Shown: positions 10,487-22,535 of the stretch, piece after piece
How the letters are laid out: every line of letters starts with the position of its first letter
Numbering within the stretch: the stretch's first letter is position 1
Origin: Incurvaria masculella
Taxonomy: Eukaryota; Arthropoda; Insecta; Lepidoptera; Incurvariidae
Direction: 5' to 3'
Length of the DNA: 64,000 nucleotides
Assembly (NCBI GenBank): GCA_946894095.1
Contig: OX335642.1
Location: 569,021-633,020 of the forward strand
Translations under genes and position numbers: made by a program
Notes under the pieces: model-generated
What the model saw: the letters and a program-made list of their open reading frames with translations, nothing else
Database searches by the model: none
What the model was told of the DNA's origin: nothing

Positions 10487-11570
10487 GTGAACGATAAATA
10501 TGACTTTCTAGAGTTCTTAAGCATTAAACCTGATTCTTATGTTATATATACAGATGGCTCTAAAACTGTAAATAGTGTTAGAGCAGCAATCTATGACCCA
10601 CAAACTAAATGTACCAAATGTATAAAGTTGGATAATAACTGTAGTATTTTTACTGCAGAAAGTTATGCTATACTAACGGCCTTAAAACTTGTTTTCCTTC
10701 ATGTAAATAATGTAAATATATTAATAGTTTCTGATTCAAAGAGTGTTCTATTAACGTTATGTAATGTAAATTTTTCATTTAAACTAAATTATATTGTATA
10801 CGAAATTAAAAACATGTTGCAAATTTTAAGTAATACGAAATGTATAGATTTATTATGGGTCCCCTCACACAGTGGCATACCAGGAAAAGAGATCGTGGAC
10901 TTGGCGACTCGTCGAGACCATGATGAAGACCACACGGATGTTATGAAAGTTCCATTTACGGATTATTATTCCCAATTTAAAGAGTATTCACAAAGATTAT
11001 GGAGAGACTATTGGACAATCACAACAGAAACGAAAGGAAAGTGGTATGCAGAAATACAAAAATAATTGCCGACGACACCATGGTACAACAGGATTAAGTT
11101 CTGTGGTAGAAAGTTTGTGACCATACTAAATCGCCTACGTTACGGACATTGCTTGGTTCCAGCTCATTTGTACAGATTGAAGATCATAAGTGAGAGCAGA
11201 TGCACACACTGTGGTGCGGAAGATGCAGACATTGATCATATTTTTTTTGTATGTGAAGCCTTTAACGATCAGCGTTTCAGTTTGTTCAATGATATTAATG
11301 ACATTTCACTTCAAAACTCATTAAGTGTTCCCCGCCGCTCACAAGATTTATTATCAAACATTGTGTTTTTTAGACCTATATTTAAGTTTATTTCAAATAC
11401 TGTGGAGAAAATATAAAAACGATCAGTAACAATATGTTCTGTTTTCTATGTTTGCTTAAATTCTAGCTAAATTGTATATTACTTTACCAGTAACTTTGAA
11501 ATGTATATAATTTAATATTACGACTGAAGGACTTGTATTCATGGTCAAGAATAAATAAAAAAATAAAAAA
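10487..11570 (+). pseudogene. Non-LTR retrotransposon ORF2 3' part (RNase H and CCHC), broken by one stop
   Basis: The frame has RNase H motifs YTDGSK (near 10544), TAESYAI, SDSKSVL and VPSHSGIPG, giving the acidic residues and the typical final box. A TAA at 11063-11065 interrupts it. The same frame resumes at once and carries LNRLRYGHC and a terminal knuckle, CTHCG...DIDHIFFVC, ending in TAA near 11416. An A-rich tail with AATAAATAAAA (about 11550-11570) marks the 3' end. RNase H plus this knuckle suits I- or jockey-type elements whose ORF2 ends this way. The reverse transcriptase part is missing upstream, as in a 5'-truncated insertion. Confidence 0.8.
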
Positions 11571-12480
11571 GATATAACATTTTTGTATATTGCAACATTA
11601 TAACGAACTTCCTATTCTGTTCTCCTCCGACCTTCAATGTGATTATCGCTGTTATACATATTTCTTTATTATATTAAACAAGTGTTTCTAAGCAGTTTAC
11701 GTCTTCCAAATTATTACACCAACGCCTCAATCTCACCGAGCTACAATTACTAACTCCTACATATGGTCCTTCAAGCAAAACAAAAATCGAAGTGAAGATG
11801 CGATTCTACACTGCGAGCAGCGAGTCACGGAGTCGGAAAGTTGCACCAAAATTTTCATCATTTCATCGGCCGGGCAAAGCCTGCCGCGAGCATAAATCGA
11901 CGGGCATCATCGACCGAACGAGTTTACAATCAGTGCATTTTGTGAAATTAAATGTGTCGGTAGTACAAACGCCACAGCGTTAAGTTAGCTGCGCAACAGG
12001 TCTCGAAAGTTAGCCAACACAACAGCGGGAGCCGCCGAACGCTGTCAAGTTATCTGCACGAGGTTCACTTCGCGGCGCGAGCGGCGCTGCGCAGGCGCAG
12101 GCGAGGCTACGAGCGGCCAACTCACGAACGGAGTGAACACAGCAGCAGTTAGACGACCAATCCTAGACCTTCAAGTTCTACGGACCAATCCGAGCGATAC
12201 TTCCGCTTTCAGCGAACATTTCAGGAAAGTGAAGTGAACACCGAGCTGAAGGAAACGTCGCAAGCGAGCGTTCAGCCATTTTGTGTTTCATTGCATTTCT
12301 TACGATACGATATTTTGTTCACCGACTGTTAGTTTTAAGTTTAAAGTTAAGCGAAATAAGTGGTCTGTCAGTGACATGGCGGGTGACGACGAGATCGCGA
12401 GTCTCAAAGCCTCGCGAGGCTACTGTAAGGGGACGGTAACGAGGTTACAATACAATAGACAAAGCAATAGACCGACAATC
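11571..12480 (+). pseudogene. Possible BEL/Pao-type 5' leader and first Gag codons
   Basis: An ATG at about 12376 opens with MAGDDEIASLKASRGY..G.VTR, resembling the start of BEL/Pao Gag proteins (a helical segment with an R-G-x3-G-x-VTR pattern). Homology is lost after about 30 residues. The upstream 600 bp are GC-mixed and gene-free, consistent with an LTR and leader, but I saw no LTR pair. Bases 11571-11770 show nothing recognisable. Confidence 0.35.
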
Positions 12481-13271
12481 AGAGTACTTCTCCATACAAA
12501 AAAAATCAAACAAACGTTCGTACCACCTTACCGAAATGTTTCAGTGTTGCTGTTTTTTGCCCACTTATTGAATACGTTTTGGTTTCCTATATTATCAACA
12601 CGATTGCTTAAATACGTGAAATTCGTTATAATTACTTTAGTAAAATAGTGTTAGATCAAATTCACTAAATATGTAAAAGATAACAAACACCGGACTTTTT
12701 CCGAAGAAACGATCCCAGAGAAGAACAAATTACTTTATTTTCCATCCTGGTATTCCTCACCACGGAAGCAAGTCCCTAACGATGGGCGTCTCCTTCTCTC
12801 TCGCTGAACACGCGCTTTTGTGTTCATACGCTCTATCTCGCTCGATTATACTCTCAAGCTCGCACTCGCACACAAACCGATGAGGCCCATTCGCCATCTT
12901 GTTCCTTCCTAATGATAACGTTTTGTATACCTTTTGACCGCGTAATTCGGCATTTTGTCGCATTGCAAAGCCTGTAGATGGCACGTACGCTCGGATGTCA
13001 AGTCGACCACAGACTGACACGCAGTAGGGCATCAACGAGCGGATAGGGCGCATATTACGTGGTACGCGGGGAAAAGCTGATGGTGCATAAGATTATATCG
13101 ATGGCTGGGAGCCAATATGGTTGATGACGCGGTAGTGGTGAAGCTGTGAGATCTTCACTTGCCGAATGTGATTTTTACACAATTATTTAATTTATTTGAA
13201 GTTTTAAATTATTAAAACTCGACAAATCCTTAGGGAAGTCCATTTTTTTAGATGTTTGGCAATTACAGTAC
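12481..13271. other. No recognisable feature
   Basis: AT-rich to mixed sequence. A 98-codon antisense frame (12757-13053) has no recognisable domain and no splice context, so it is not called. Confidence 0.4.
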
Positions 13272-13360
13272 CATGGTAATGATGAGAAGATGGCCGAAGC
13301 GGCAATAGAATATTGTCCGTCTTTTCAATCTAGTTTAATTTAGCCGTGCTCATAAGGGAG
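13272..13360 (+). repeat. SINE body fragment
   Basis: Contains GATGGCCGAAGCGGCAAT..A.ATTGTCCGT and the AATxTAGCCGTGCTCATAAG segment of the SINE body. Both ends are truncated. Confidence 0.6.
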
Positions 13361-13364
13361 TCAG

Positions 13365-13645
13365 TCAGCGTGTTTGCGTCCACTGCTGGACATACGCCTC
13401 TCCAATTTTTATCCAGTCCTCCCGGACTGTACGGCGGCACGGAACACGGCTATCCGTCTTCCTACACTCCGTTTTCCTGTCCACGGCCGCCAGTGTAGAA
13501 CACGGTTACTGCAACGGTCGTCGTCTCTTCGGCTGACGTGACCAGCCCACTGCCATTTGAGCTTAGCCAGCCGGTGTCCAATATCGACTACCTTGTTACG
13601 TCGGCGGTTGCCTCGTTACGCATCATACCCCGTTGCTCGCTGGCC
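13365..13645 (-). pseudogene. RTE-type LINE ORF C-terminal remnant
   Basis: On the minus strand the decayed frame includes KLKWQWAGHVSRR, then a VLHWRPWTGKRSVGR block, and finishes near the plus-strand landmark GTCCACTGCTGGACAT, a very common lepidopteran LINE end. These are the conserved C-terminal blocks of RTE-like ORF2. In-frame stops and shifts make it a dead fragment. Nothing is recognised at 13646-13839. Confidence 0.65.
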
Positions 13646-13839
13646 AAACTAAACATACCAGACAAGATGCATGAAAATTTCGAAGCCAAACTCCAGGATG
13701 TCTTTAGCTTAGCGCCACGACATCGACAAGGTATATACGAGCTTCGTATCCGCACTAACGGATACTGCAGAAAAGCACTTCACCAAAAGTAGACAGGTCC
13801 TAGCTTAGCACCTTATTCCTTCAAGAATGGGTTGGTTGG

Positions 13840-13917
13840 GCATAAGTCAATGGTTGGTATAATATCGTGATTGTGGGTGTGGTATTTACATCCATGGCCA
13901 GTTACAAAAAAAAGATA
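13840..13917 (+). repeat. SINE 3' tail fragment
   Basis: GGTATTTACATCCATGGCCAG followed by TTACAAAAAAAAG matches the SINE 3' end (GTGGTATTAGCCATCCATGtCCAGT then A-rich). Confidence 0.5.
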
Positions 13918-14100
13918 ATACCTTTGGCACGTCAACAACACCTCCGACCGAGACTAGCCCTGTCTGGTTGCGATTATAAATAGGTACCTAATAACAAAAG
14001 CAGTGCCCCCTGTTATCAATACAACAATTCACCTCGAATTGATCGTGTATGTACACGGAGATTAATTCGATACATGTATTCGACTATATTGCGGACTATA

Positions 14101-15185
14101 CACCGTGTCCTAAATAAGGTTCCGAATACTTAAGCCTAAGAAAGGTCCCTTTGAAATTTAATTTAATTAAAAACAATATTTCATAACAAAATAAAAATAA
14201 CTATGTAAAACTAAACGAAATTAAAATATTCCTCTGCAACGTCTTTCTTTAATGTTCCTAGAACACTAGCGGCGTTTCCGCGCTGAATGGCCAAGAAAGG
14301 TCTGTCTTTCCCCGAAGCGTCGGGGGAGGCAGCACAGCTTCAAACGCGGTGTCTCTGTGAGTCAAAGTGCCTACTCGCACTAATTTCATCCGTGCAACGC
14401 AGTCAGTGTTTCCGTGGCCTTGTAACTGTGCGGTCGAAAGTGTGTCAAGGTCGCGTATTCGCTATGAACGCGAATGTTTTTACTGCTTGGGAATATGGAG
14501 ACATGATATTGGCGTATGGGGAGGTCACGGGAATGCCTTGGCTGCATTACGTTTGTACCGTAATCGGTTTCCGAACAGGCTTCATCCTGCTGACTCAAGA
14601 ACAGTAACCGCTGCCTTTCAGCGCATTATTGATAATAGACCCGTAGCACCAACTATGCGAGAAGGTGTGTTAAACCCCCGCGCTCAAGAAGTGATAGTCA
14701 CATCAAGGACAAAGTGTTTTCGCGGCAATGTGAAACTGCAGACGAAATGAGAGACCGCATTAAAGAGGCGTTTGCAAATGTTCGTGACGATTGTGCTCAA
14801 GATGCAAATTTGCTGCCAAGAGTGCATCAACAGATGGCCTGGCGTGGACAAATGTGTGTGCACGTTGGCGGGCAGCAGATCGAGCGGCGTGGGCTTAGGA
14901 GCCGCCGCCCTCTCCTAACATAAACGTAAGTACCTAAGGTACATAATATACCTACTATCTTAGGATTTGATGGTAATGGAATGCGCGATGCTACAAATTA
15001 AACCGATGCGCGGTGAAGATGGCGCAGCGCGCTCGCAGTAGGTATTAGGGCGCAAGTATACTGATAAATAATATAATTTTTTTTTCAACTTACTACTTTC
15101 GAACTTTCACTACATTATAACGAGCTTACGGATAGGATATATGACTTGCCTTTTCAGTCTTCGGAACCCTATTTAGGACACGGTG
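14101..15185 (+). mobile_element. Decayed mariner-like element with DUF4817-type N-terminus, TA flanks
   Basis: Terminal inverted repeats of ~25 bp (CACCGTGTCCTAAATAAGG at the left, complement at 15160-15185) are flanked by TA on both sides, as expected for Tc1/mariner insertion. Inside, the plus strand has an N-terminal helix-turn-helix region split over two frames: DMILAYGE near 14500, then GNALAALRLYRNRFPNR near 14540-14590. A third frame (14740-14890) has RDRIKEAFANVR...RVHQQMAWR..MCVHVGGQQIE, the usual C-terminal end of transposases with this domain. The middle, with the catalytic core, is missing, so this is an internally deleted, non-autonomous relic with at least one frameshift. Confidence 0.7.
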
Positions 15186-15526
15186 TATATTGCTCGACAG
15201 CTCAGCAATATTTTTGGGACAACTTTAAAGGCTTTTATTTTTTATTGTACATTGGTGCCTCGCTGAGCGTGGTTTTGCGAAGCGACGTATATTTGGCTTT
15301 TCTTAGCACCTTTGATCGCTGACCGCCTCCTAATATCGGCACAGTACCATTCACTACCGAACGTAGTGCGACACTATCGGTATATTCTATCCTATCACCA
15401 CACTCACGAAACCTAAACGCCACGTTAATTCCGGCAGGTTATCAGCACACTCTGTAGGTATGTGATCATACATGGTCGTAAGGGCACATTCGTATCAGCA
15501 CATTTCACCACAACGTGCTGCCTCCG
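15186..15526. other. No recognisable feature
   Basis: Mixed sequence between two transposon insertions; no gene or repeat recognised. Confidence 0.4.
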
Positions 15527-16063
15527 TCGACGGGGGCCTAACTCATTCGCGGGCTCGGTACAAAACCGTGCTGTTGCGCTCTGGGACCTTCTCTGTTTCA
15601 AAGAATAAGACAGGCTCCGTGATAAGGAAGATGCAACATGTCCACAAAATAGACAATGTGCATAGTGTATGATTTGGTAAGATTTACGAAAATTTTAATT
15701 TCAAAACGACTTATAGCTAAAAGTAAACCACGACCGCTGTAGTCAAAAATCTAACAAAAACCAAAAAGATTATAAATCTTGATTAAATAAGCTATGTCTG
15801 ATGACTAATCTTTTTAAGATGTTCTTACTTTATCATAGCGTAATCCACCTCCAAAGTTATTGTATAAAACGCGCGAAAAATGCGAACTTTCGGACCTTAT
15901 AACTTAGAAACCAAACACAACTTTACAATGCCAATGGTCATCAGACATCTAGTTCGATCAAATAAAGCTATTTTAAGCAAAAGTTTGGATCTCTGACAAG
16001 AAATATGGGCGTGATCTTCTTTCCCCTTTTGTATGGGGTGATGAGCGGGATGGGCCACCTTAA
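15527..16063. mobile_element. TTAA MITE (family T), copy 1, left end truncated
   Basis: Matches the ~545-bp family seen complete at 21987-22535 and 28256-28805. The right end is ...GATGGGCCACC followed by TTAA (16060-16063). The left AAGGTGGCCC terminus is missing. Non-coding. Confidence 0.85.
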
Positions 16064-16186
16064 GCAGGCGAATTTTGTCTTGTTCCATAATTATCGACGA
16101 TAGATATCCTTGATAGCCAAAATCATGGTAAATTGCTTGCAAGAATGCGATATCGTCGGATCTGAAAAGAAATCAGCAGGTCTATT

Positions 16187-16395
16187 CCTGGCATTCAGTA
16201 ATCAGAAATCAGGAATCTTGAGTCTAGAAAACCGCTTTTGTAGCGGATTTCAAAGCGATTTTCTTGACGAAAATATTCCGGAGCATAGTTTTTTTAATCA
16301 GCCAAGGTTTTCCGTAGAAAAACTCGCTTTGAAGATGGCTATAAAACCGGTTTTCTAGACTCAGCATTTCTGATTCCTGATTACTGAATGCCAGG
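16187..16395. mobile_element. Foldback MITE with ~48-bp inverted repeats
   Basis: The arms begin CCTGGCATTCAGTAATCAG and end with its complement. They continue into a GAGTCTAGAAAACCG / CGGTTTTCTAGACTC pair around a ~115-bp centre. No coding capacity. Confidence 0.7.
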
Positions 16396-16524
16396 CCTGC
16401 AGATCGTGTGTCTTGCACAGTTCTGGCACGTGCAATATTGGCTTGCAACTGAAGCTCGAACCATTATTATTACCCGATTATATTTTTCAGCCCCAGATAT
16501 GTGAAATATTCGTGAATGTGTTTT

Positions 16525-16692
16525 TAATTTTACCCATTTGTTGTTATAGCGGCAAAATACATAAACACGCTGTGAAAATTTCATTTACCTATTACGGTTC
16601 ATGAGATACATCCCGGATGACAGACCGACGGACGGACGGACGGTCGGACAGTGGAGGCTTAGTAATAGGGTACCCTTTGGGTACGGAACCAT
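16525..16692 (-). repeat. GTACGGAACCC-type repeat, truncated
   Basis: Antisense copy: TGTTGTTATAGCGGCAAAATA, then a (GGAC)n stretch, then CTTTGGGTACGGAACC. The GAGTCCGACTCG half is missing. Confidence 0.65.
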
Positions 16693-16778
16693 AATTAAAA
16701 CAAACGGCATAATCAAGCTTAGTCCAGTGATTAAAATCTGATAACTTTTAGGTTAGGACGATTTCGCTATTTCTTACT

Positions 16779-19047
16779 CATGGAGGTGAAGAAATAACTG
16801 GAGAAATAACGTCCATACAACGAGCGCGCAAAAAATGACGTAACGCAACTTACAACATTTCATTGCCGTACAAATTTGTAGCGCAATGATGAAAACGGAG
16901 AAAAATCTAATTTGAAGTCTCCCAAATTGGTAGGTAAACCGCTAAAGATAAGAATTATTTTTTAATAAACCAGATGGTCGTTACGTCATTCCTCATTCGT
17001 GATGATGACAGCGAGTGCCGAGTCAAAAATATCTAATAAATACTGGCTGAATCCGGCCGTCAAACCCATTGAAAACTACATGATTTAGAAAGATGTTATG
17101 CAAACCATAGCCAACAAATAATTTGGTTGCAAACATTAGCAAAAATATTGCTCATTAGAGCAACGTGGTGGCAAGTGAAGCTAGGGGTAATGCCGCGGCG
17201 CTGAGCGGGATGAAAACATCACCGTCCATGGATCCATTTGTAAATTGTTGTTCGTAATTACTTTTCTGAAATAGTGAATTACAAACAAATATTTTGAAAA
17301 GGTGTTTTATTTGCATGTTCTTATATGTATATGTAACACATCGTAATTAGAAAATAATGAAAGAGAATCTCCAAATATAAAAATAAATTTAGGCGATTAC
17401 ATAGCCTATGTATATTGGGTTTGTGACTTCGGTTTTTTTATTAAACAATTATGTAAAGTTTGTAAACTGCCTGAATTCGATAATTTTCTGTATCTAATGG
17501 ATACGACTTTACCGTTATTTCATTAATTTGAGTTTCAGCGACAATTGAATTTGAAGCTAGTTAGGTAATCAGATTTTGAAAATAATCAGAAAAAGGTTTT
17601 TCAAAATCTGATTACCATCCCTGCATTAATTCAAAGATGTATTCGGAAGAAATGCTGTTTCATCAGAATTTATAGCGAGAAAAGACAATGACTAACAAAT
17701 ATACGTAAGTGTGTGAAATGCACTCTCTGTTAAATGCGCCAATGTAGCACTAATCCCGTATTTAAGCCTAACTGGACACTGGCATAATTGTCTAAAAATA
17801 GGACAGAGAGGCCTTAATTCAAATCAATCAATCAATCAACATAAGTATAGTTTTAGTTTTTGGCCGACATCAAACACTAAAAAGTGGAAAATACCCGATT
17901 TTTGGGGTCGGTGCCAACCAACCAAAGAATAACACCAATATGTCACTGACCCAAAAATGGGTGTTATTCACACTTCTTAGTGTTTGAATTCGGTTTTATT
18001 ACGGTTCCGTACCCAAAGGGTGCCAACGAAACCCCAATACTAAGCCTTTTCTGTCCGTCCATCCCCCCCCTTACGTGATTTTTTGGGTGAAATCATGTAA
18101 GATGGTACGGAACCCTTCGTGTACGAGTCCGACTCTCACTTGGCCGGTTTTTTGGTTACTTTAAGGTACTAACTTTACGTAATTATCTTGACCTTGAACT
18201 TTACGTAAATATCGTATAGACTTGCGTTATTTGAGTGCTCCAAGCAGAGTGCCCACTCGAGTCCTCAATGGCTTTTCATAAGCGTATTTTTATTATATTT
18301 TGTCTTAATGATGGAGCCAAATTTTTAAAAAATTTTACCAAAATAAGTTGGCACTGTTTGCTACAAATACGCAATTATCTTTTAAATATTCGTCAAATAT
18401 CATTTCATAATGCTAGATTCAGTATATTATCAATATAAGGTACAACTTGTTTGTAAAAAAATATATTAGGTCAACATTTTATCGCGCATATTCAGACTTA
18501 TGTATATTCAAGTAAGAGTTTTATTTTAGGCTGGTTCGTGCAAATAACATAAAATATAATTTAAGAAGTATTTCTATGGGTAAGCATAAATCCAGCAGTA
18601 GACATTTCAATATACAGACAGATATACTAATTGCATGCTATATAATATCTATTTCTGGCTAAATAGAGGAATTTTGCAAAGAAATGAAAATAGGTAGCGA
18701 ATTGAGATTATTTTGAGTTCGTGTTGATTGATGGCATAACACCATCCCCATAGAAATGTTTTCAAGTGAAATATCCACTATTTCGAATATTTAGCGTATA
18801 CTTACAGGTAATATGATATTCCTGAATGTTTTTTATGTCTCGTCAAGTTGTTTATGCATCATTTTACAATGCACGACGGCATATTCAATTACAATTCGAT
18901 CTTACGTCAAACTCGCCCGCGACAGCTAGCGACGCAAGACTAAAATGGCCGCAGGTTCTGTCAATATGACACGCCCCCCGCGGCACAATTGTGATAAGGC
19001 CATTTTTTTAGTTCCATTCGTTCTCCTGTTATTTCTTCACCTCCATG
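16779..19047. mobile_element. 2.27-kb inverted-repeat DNA transposon with 8-bp target duplication
   Basis: The left end is CATGGAGGTGAAGAAATAAC then TGGAGAA; the right end is the complement with one difference. Identical 8-bp TTCTTACT flanks lie at 16771-16778 and 19048-19055. An 8-bp duplication with a CATG-start terminus resembles the P superfamily, though hAT elements also make 8-bp duplications. No transposase was seen inside, so it is non-autonomous or gutted. Contents: a perfect 19-bp hairpin at 17562-17613, a larger foldback at 17869-17989 and a GTACGGAACCC repeat at 18000-18153. Solo ends of the family occur near 45621 and 61900. Confidence 0.75.
18000..18153 (+). repeat. GTACGGAACCC-type repeat with internal deletion
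   Basis: Starts ACGGTTCCGTACCCAAAGGG and ends GTACGGAACCC...CACTTGGCCGGTTTT, but the middle ~150 bp is missing. It directly follows a foldback at 17869-17989 (arms CAAACACTAA / TTAGTGTTTG). Confidence 0.65.
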
Positions 19048-19177
19048 TTCTTACTAGTGTATTTCGTAATCGACGAGCAAGATAGTGCCTCGGTCAAAGA
19101 AAGCATTTCTTCAATTTTCAAAAATCAGAGTCCCGTTACCTTCGCGGTATAATGCTGAGATTCACACAGTTTTGGGG

Positions 19178-19243
19178 CGATCTTGGGACGATCTCCTTAC
19201 GATTGGGACGATCTTGGGACGGTCTCCATCTTGGGACGATGCT
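19178..19243. repeat. Short tandem array of a GGGACGATCTT-like unit
   Basis: GGGACGATCTTGGGACG and variants recur about four times (units with TTGGGACGATCTCC and TTGGGACGGTCTCC). A minisatellite; function unknown. Bases 19244-19800 hold overlapping GC-rich frames with no recognisable domain. Confidence 0.55.
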
Positions 19244-19800
19244 GAATGCGCTGATGCTTCACCACATCCACACCTCACCAATCTTGCCCCCCTGCACGCA
19301 CGGCCGCCCGAAGGACGCCCGCTGCCCCGAGAGCTGCTGCTGCACTCCCCGTCGTTCGGCCAGGAATGACGTGGTTGAATGCAGCGCCTGCCCGATGGCT
19401 CGAGGAAATGATGCCCAGCCCGCCGCTAGCTCATAGCGGCTGACCAAGGACCGGCACTGCAGAGCATGCCGAGAAGCAGTCCGGGTAATAGGGGATACCC
19501 TCAGGCCCGTACCTGCACACATACCGTGCAGAAGACCCCAGACGACGACGATGCTGAAGTCTTCCGACAGTTCGAATTCGACATAAGACGTATGGGAGTA
19601 ATGTCAAATTTGGCAGTCGGGAGACAAGAAGATTCGCCGCCCAAAAGTCACATGAGCTGCCCACAGACCGCTCCCCTGAGCCGGATGTTTGGCCGCCTCG
19701 CGCCTCGTGAGCGGCGATCATTGCCGGCGCGAGTGTCTGTAAGCTCCAGACAGAGATATAATGGTATGCTGCAGATAACTTGTCTGTCGCCGGGCGACGT

Positions 19801-19835
19801 TATATAAAAGCAATCGTTCCCACGTCTCCTCCAGT
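19801..19835 (+). promoter_or_regulatory. Candidate core promoter (TATA box and initiator) of the peptide gene
   Basis: TATATAAAAG at 19801-19810 is followed about 30 bp later by CCAGTC (A at 19833), a fair insect initiator. This gives a ~134-nt 5' UTR before the ATG at 19967. An AATAAA at 19873-19878 means an LTR origin (TATA, R, AATAAA) cannot be excluded, so this may be a co-opted retroelement promoter. Confidence 0.5.
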
Positions 19836-19966
19836 CCGATTGGAAACTCGCATCGAGATATTTTATCGTTGAAATAAACGCCGGCGTGACTTTGAAAAGC
19901 AGTTTTTTCCAAAAGGTTAAAGGATCCTTTGGCGAAGTGTCGAGTAAAAGTTCTGAAAAAGAGAAA

Positions 19967-19999
19967 ATGGCGAAATGCAACGTGTCGAGTGTATTGAGA
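19967..19999 (+). CDS. Exon 1 of a putative secreted six-cysteine peptide precursor
   Basis: The ATG in GAGAAAATGGCG (good insect context) opens an 11-codon exon, MAKCNVSSVLR. It ends in phase 0 at AGA|GTAAGT, a near-perfect donor. On its own it is only the basic n-region of a signal peptide. Joined in phase to exon 2 (27838-27951) it is completed by a hydrophobic core and an Ala-x-Ala type cleavage site. A short first exon with a large first intron (7.8 kb) is common for insect secreted proteins. The TATA box at 19801 supports this start. The join is inferred from splice sites, phase and signal-peptide logic; no transcript was available. Confidence 0.65.
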
Positions 20000-21986
20000 G
20001 TAAGTTTTCCTTTATATCATAACTATTTTTCGTGGTCTAAACATTGAATAGTGATGCGTTTTGTTTTAAATGGTTAAATTGGTTGAAATTACGGTAAAAA
20101 TTACCAGTGGTAACGTGTACCAGTATCAGTGTTAAAATAAAGGGAAGCTCCTGGCATCGCATCTAGTTTGGATTACCGTGTAATGTTTTAACAGGACTGG
20201 ACATGGATAGTATGTAAATACCTAAGTCCAGCTGCTGTCATGTTGTCAGTCCAACGCATTATCTGCCATGCTAGGCCCTTCCTTACATTGTACAGCTACA
20301 TTAACACTGCCTACACGATTTATATGTAATCCGAACTACGGTCAGCATCACAGCACCCAATCTTGTTCAACAACAAACTCCCCCTGAACTCCGGATATCT
20401 ATGAGATAATTACGACCTTTTTTATCCGTCTAACACCGGTGCCTCTTAACCGGGTTCGGTTGACCACATCCGTTAGGTCAGTCGTGCAGCAAAATAATAT
20501 ATTACAAATACCAAAGCTGTGTGGGTTCCGGCACGTAAAAATAATACGATTGAGCCCCACTACATTTGTTCTTTTCGTTGGAGCCGACTAAGGGATTTCA
20601 TGGTTCCGATTCCAGGTGGTAGGGTTAATACGGCCCGGGCTGGTACCATCACATCGAGTCAACGATTTAGGTTTACGTAACTTCGAAGTTCCGTAAAAAC
20701 GTCAAACTCCATACAAGTTTTTACTAGATATTCTGTGGTTTTACTTCTTCAAGCTGTCAAAGTCAAACTCGGACTTCCGATTTGTATAAAAACGCGGAGC
20801 ATTATCAATAGAATTGATAATGTATTCTTTTACACAATCGATAAATTCAAGTTCTTTATTTTGGTAAAACATTGGTTAAAGGAGAATGGCAAAACCCGTT
20901 TCCAATGTTCCAAAACTTGTGTCATCCCGATAAGTATAGAACATTAACTCAGTATTTTATAAATTATTGTATATCTTTGGATTACCCAAAATAGCCGGGG
21001 AGAGAATCTACCGATATATAGATATATCTCATTCCGTTCAACAAAATGTTGTCATTGCAATGATGAAACAGTTTTAAATGACTGGCTGTGTTTGTGAGCT
21101 GTATGCATCCGCAGTAGTAGTATGTATTGAGAACACAATACTAGTGCCAGGACTGCAGGTGTAGTATTGCGTACTTAGGCTAGAACGCTAACCTGCCACC
21201 TATGAGACAGCCTACGGGCCAGTTTAGGTGGTAGGAACTGCCACATGTGGCTGCTTATTTATAAATAGTAACACTAATATTACATATTAAGCTACTTGTG
21301 TAATTTGTTTCATAAACTGTCTAATAAAGAATTTGAAATTTGAAATTTGAAATTTGAAATTGAAATTTTGAAATTTGATATATATTCACTAATTGTACTA
21401 ATTGTAATTCAGTATTAAGCGAATTCATAAGCGAACTCACTTGCCGCCGGTTCCGTTCTTTTTTGTAAAAGTGGCTACGCTACGCCGCCGCGCCCATACA
21501 AACGAGTTTCTGTTGCTACTTCCGTCCTACCATGTTCTCTGTGAGGTCCTGGGATGGGTCCTGGCGTACGCCATATGCCGCGATTTTAAAAAACCACACA
21601 ATACTCTGAATTGGTCGAACCCAGAGTGAGCCCGTCTTTGAGGCAATTGGGGTTCATACACGTTTACAGATGCTACCCACCTACGGAAGAAACCATTAAT
21701 TGACAAATTATTAGTGCCCAATAGATTATTTTAGTGACATTTAATTATTAAAACCTATAATTGGTTGATCTATTTATGGATCTTGAGAAATACCTATGTG
21801 TTTAAATATTTTATAACCTCAAAAGCTGAGTTTTGGTGAGCTGTAGAGGCTTCTTCCCGAGAATTAGTTCGACAAAAGTTATGGCATTCGAAAGTGGACA
21901 CCAAAACTACATAATTAACCTGAAACTATGGCGACACAATAAAAAAAATTTGGAAACCGCGGTCCATAGTGTTCTTGCCATTCTCC
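20000..21986. repeat. Intron 1, left part: SINE scraps, MITE-A fragment, AATTTGA tandem tail
   Basis: Contents in order: a degenerate antisense SINE piece (about 20193-20300); a sense SINE piece with GGTAGGGTTAATxCxGCCCGGG (20518-20670); a fragment of MITE family A truncated at both ends (20691-20811, CTCCATACAAGTTTTTACTAG); a LINE-type 3' end with an AATTTGA tandem tail (about 21320-21372); and a dispersed repeat (21417-21535, AAAGTGGCTACGC) that recurs at 27707-27810. No gene. Confidence 0.55.
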
Positions 21987-22535
21987 TTAAGGTGGCCCAA
22001 CCCGGCGGGCCTAACTCATTCGCGGGCACGGTACAAAACCGTGCTGTTGCGCTCTGGGATCTTCTCTGTTTCAAAGAATAAGACAGGCCCCTTGATGAGG
22101 AAGATGCAACATGTCCACAAAAAGACAATGTGCATAGCGTATGATTTGGTAAGATTTACGAAAATTTTAACTTCAAAACGACTTATAGCTAAAAGTAAAC
22201 CACGACCGTTGTAGTAAAAAATCTAACAAAAACCAAATAGATTATAAATCTTGATTAAATAAGCTATGTCTGATGACTAATCTTTTTAAGATGTTCTTAC
22301 TTTATCATTGCGTAATCTACCTCCAAAGTTATTGTATAAAACGCGCGAAAGATTCGAACTTTCGGACCTTATAACTTAGAAACCAAACATAATTTTACAA
22401 TGCCAATGGTCATCAGACATCTAGTTCGATCAAATAAAGCTATTTTGAGCAAAATTTTGGATCTCTGACAAGAAATATGGGCGTGATCTTCTTTTCCCTT
22501 TTGTATGGGGAGATGAGCGGGATGGGCCACCTTAA
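21987..22535. mobile_element. TTAA MITE (family T), copy 2, full length
   Basis: TTAA AGGTGGCCCAACCCG-type left end and ...GATGGGCCACC TTAA right end, both termini present. TTAA target sites and short termini suggest mobilisation by a piggyBac-like or other TTAA-specific transposase. Non-coding. Confidence 0.85.

Noticed and set aside
19259..19721. GC-rich frames on both strands, one Cys-rich
   Set aside because: No start or splice logic ties them to a gene, and no family is recognised; composition alone can explain them.
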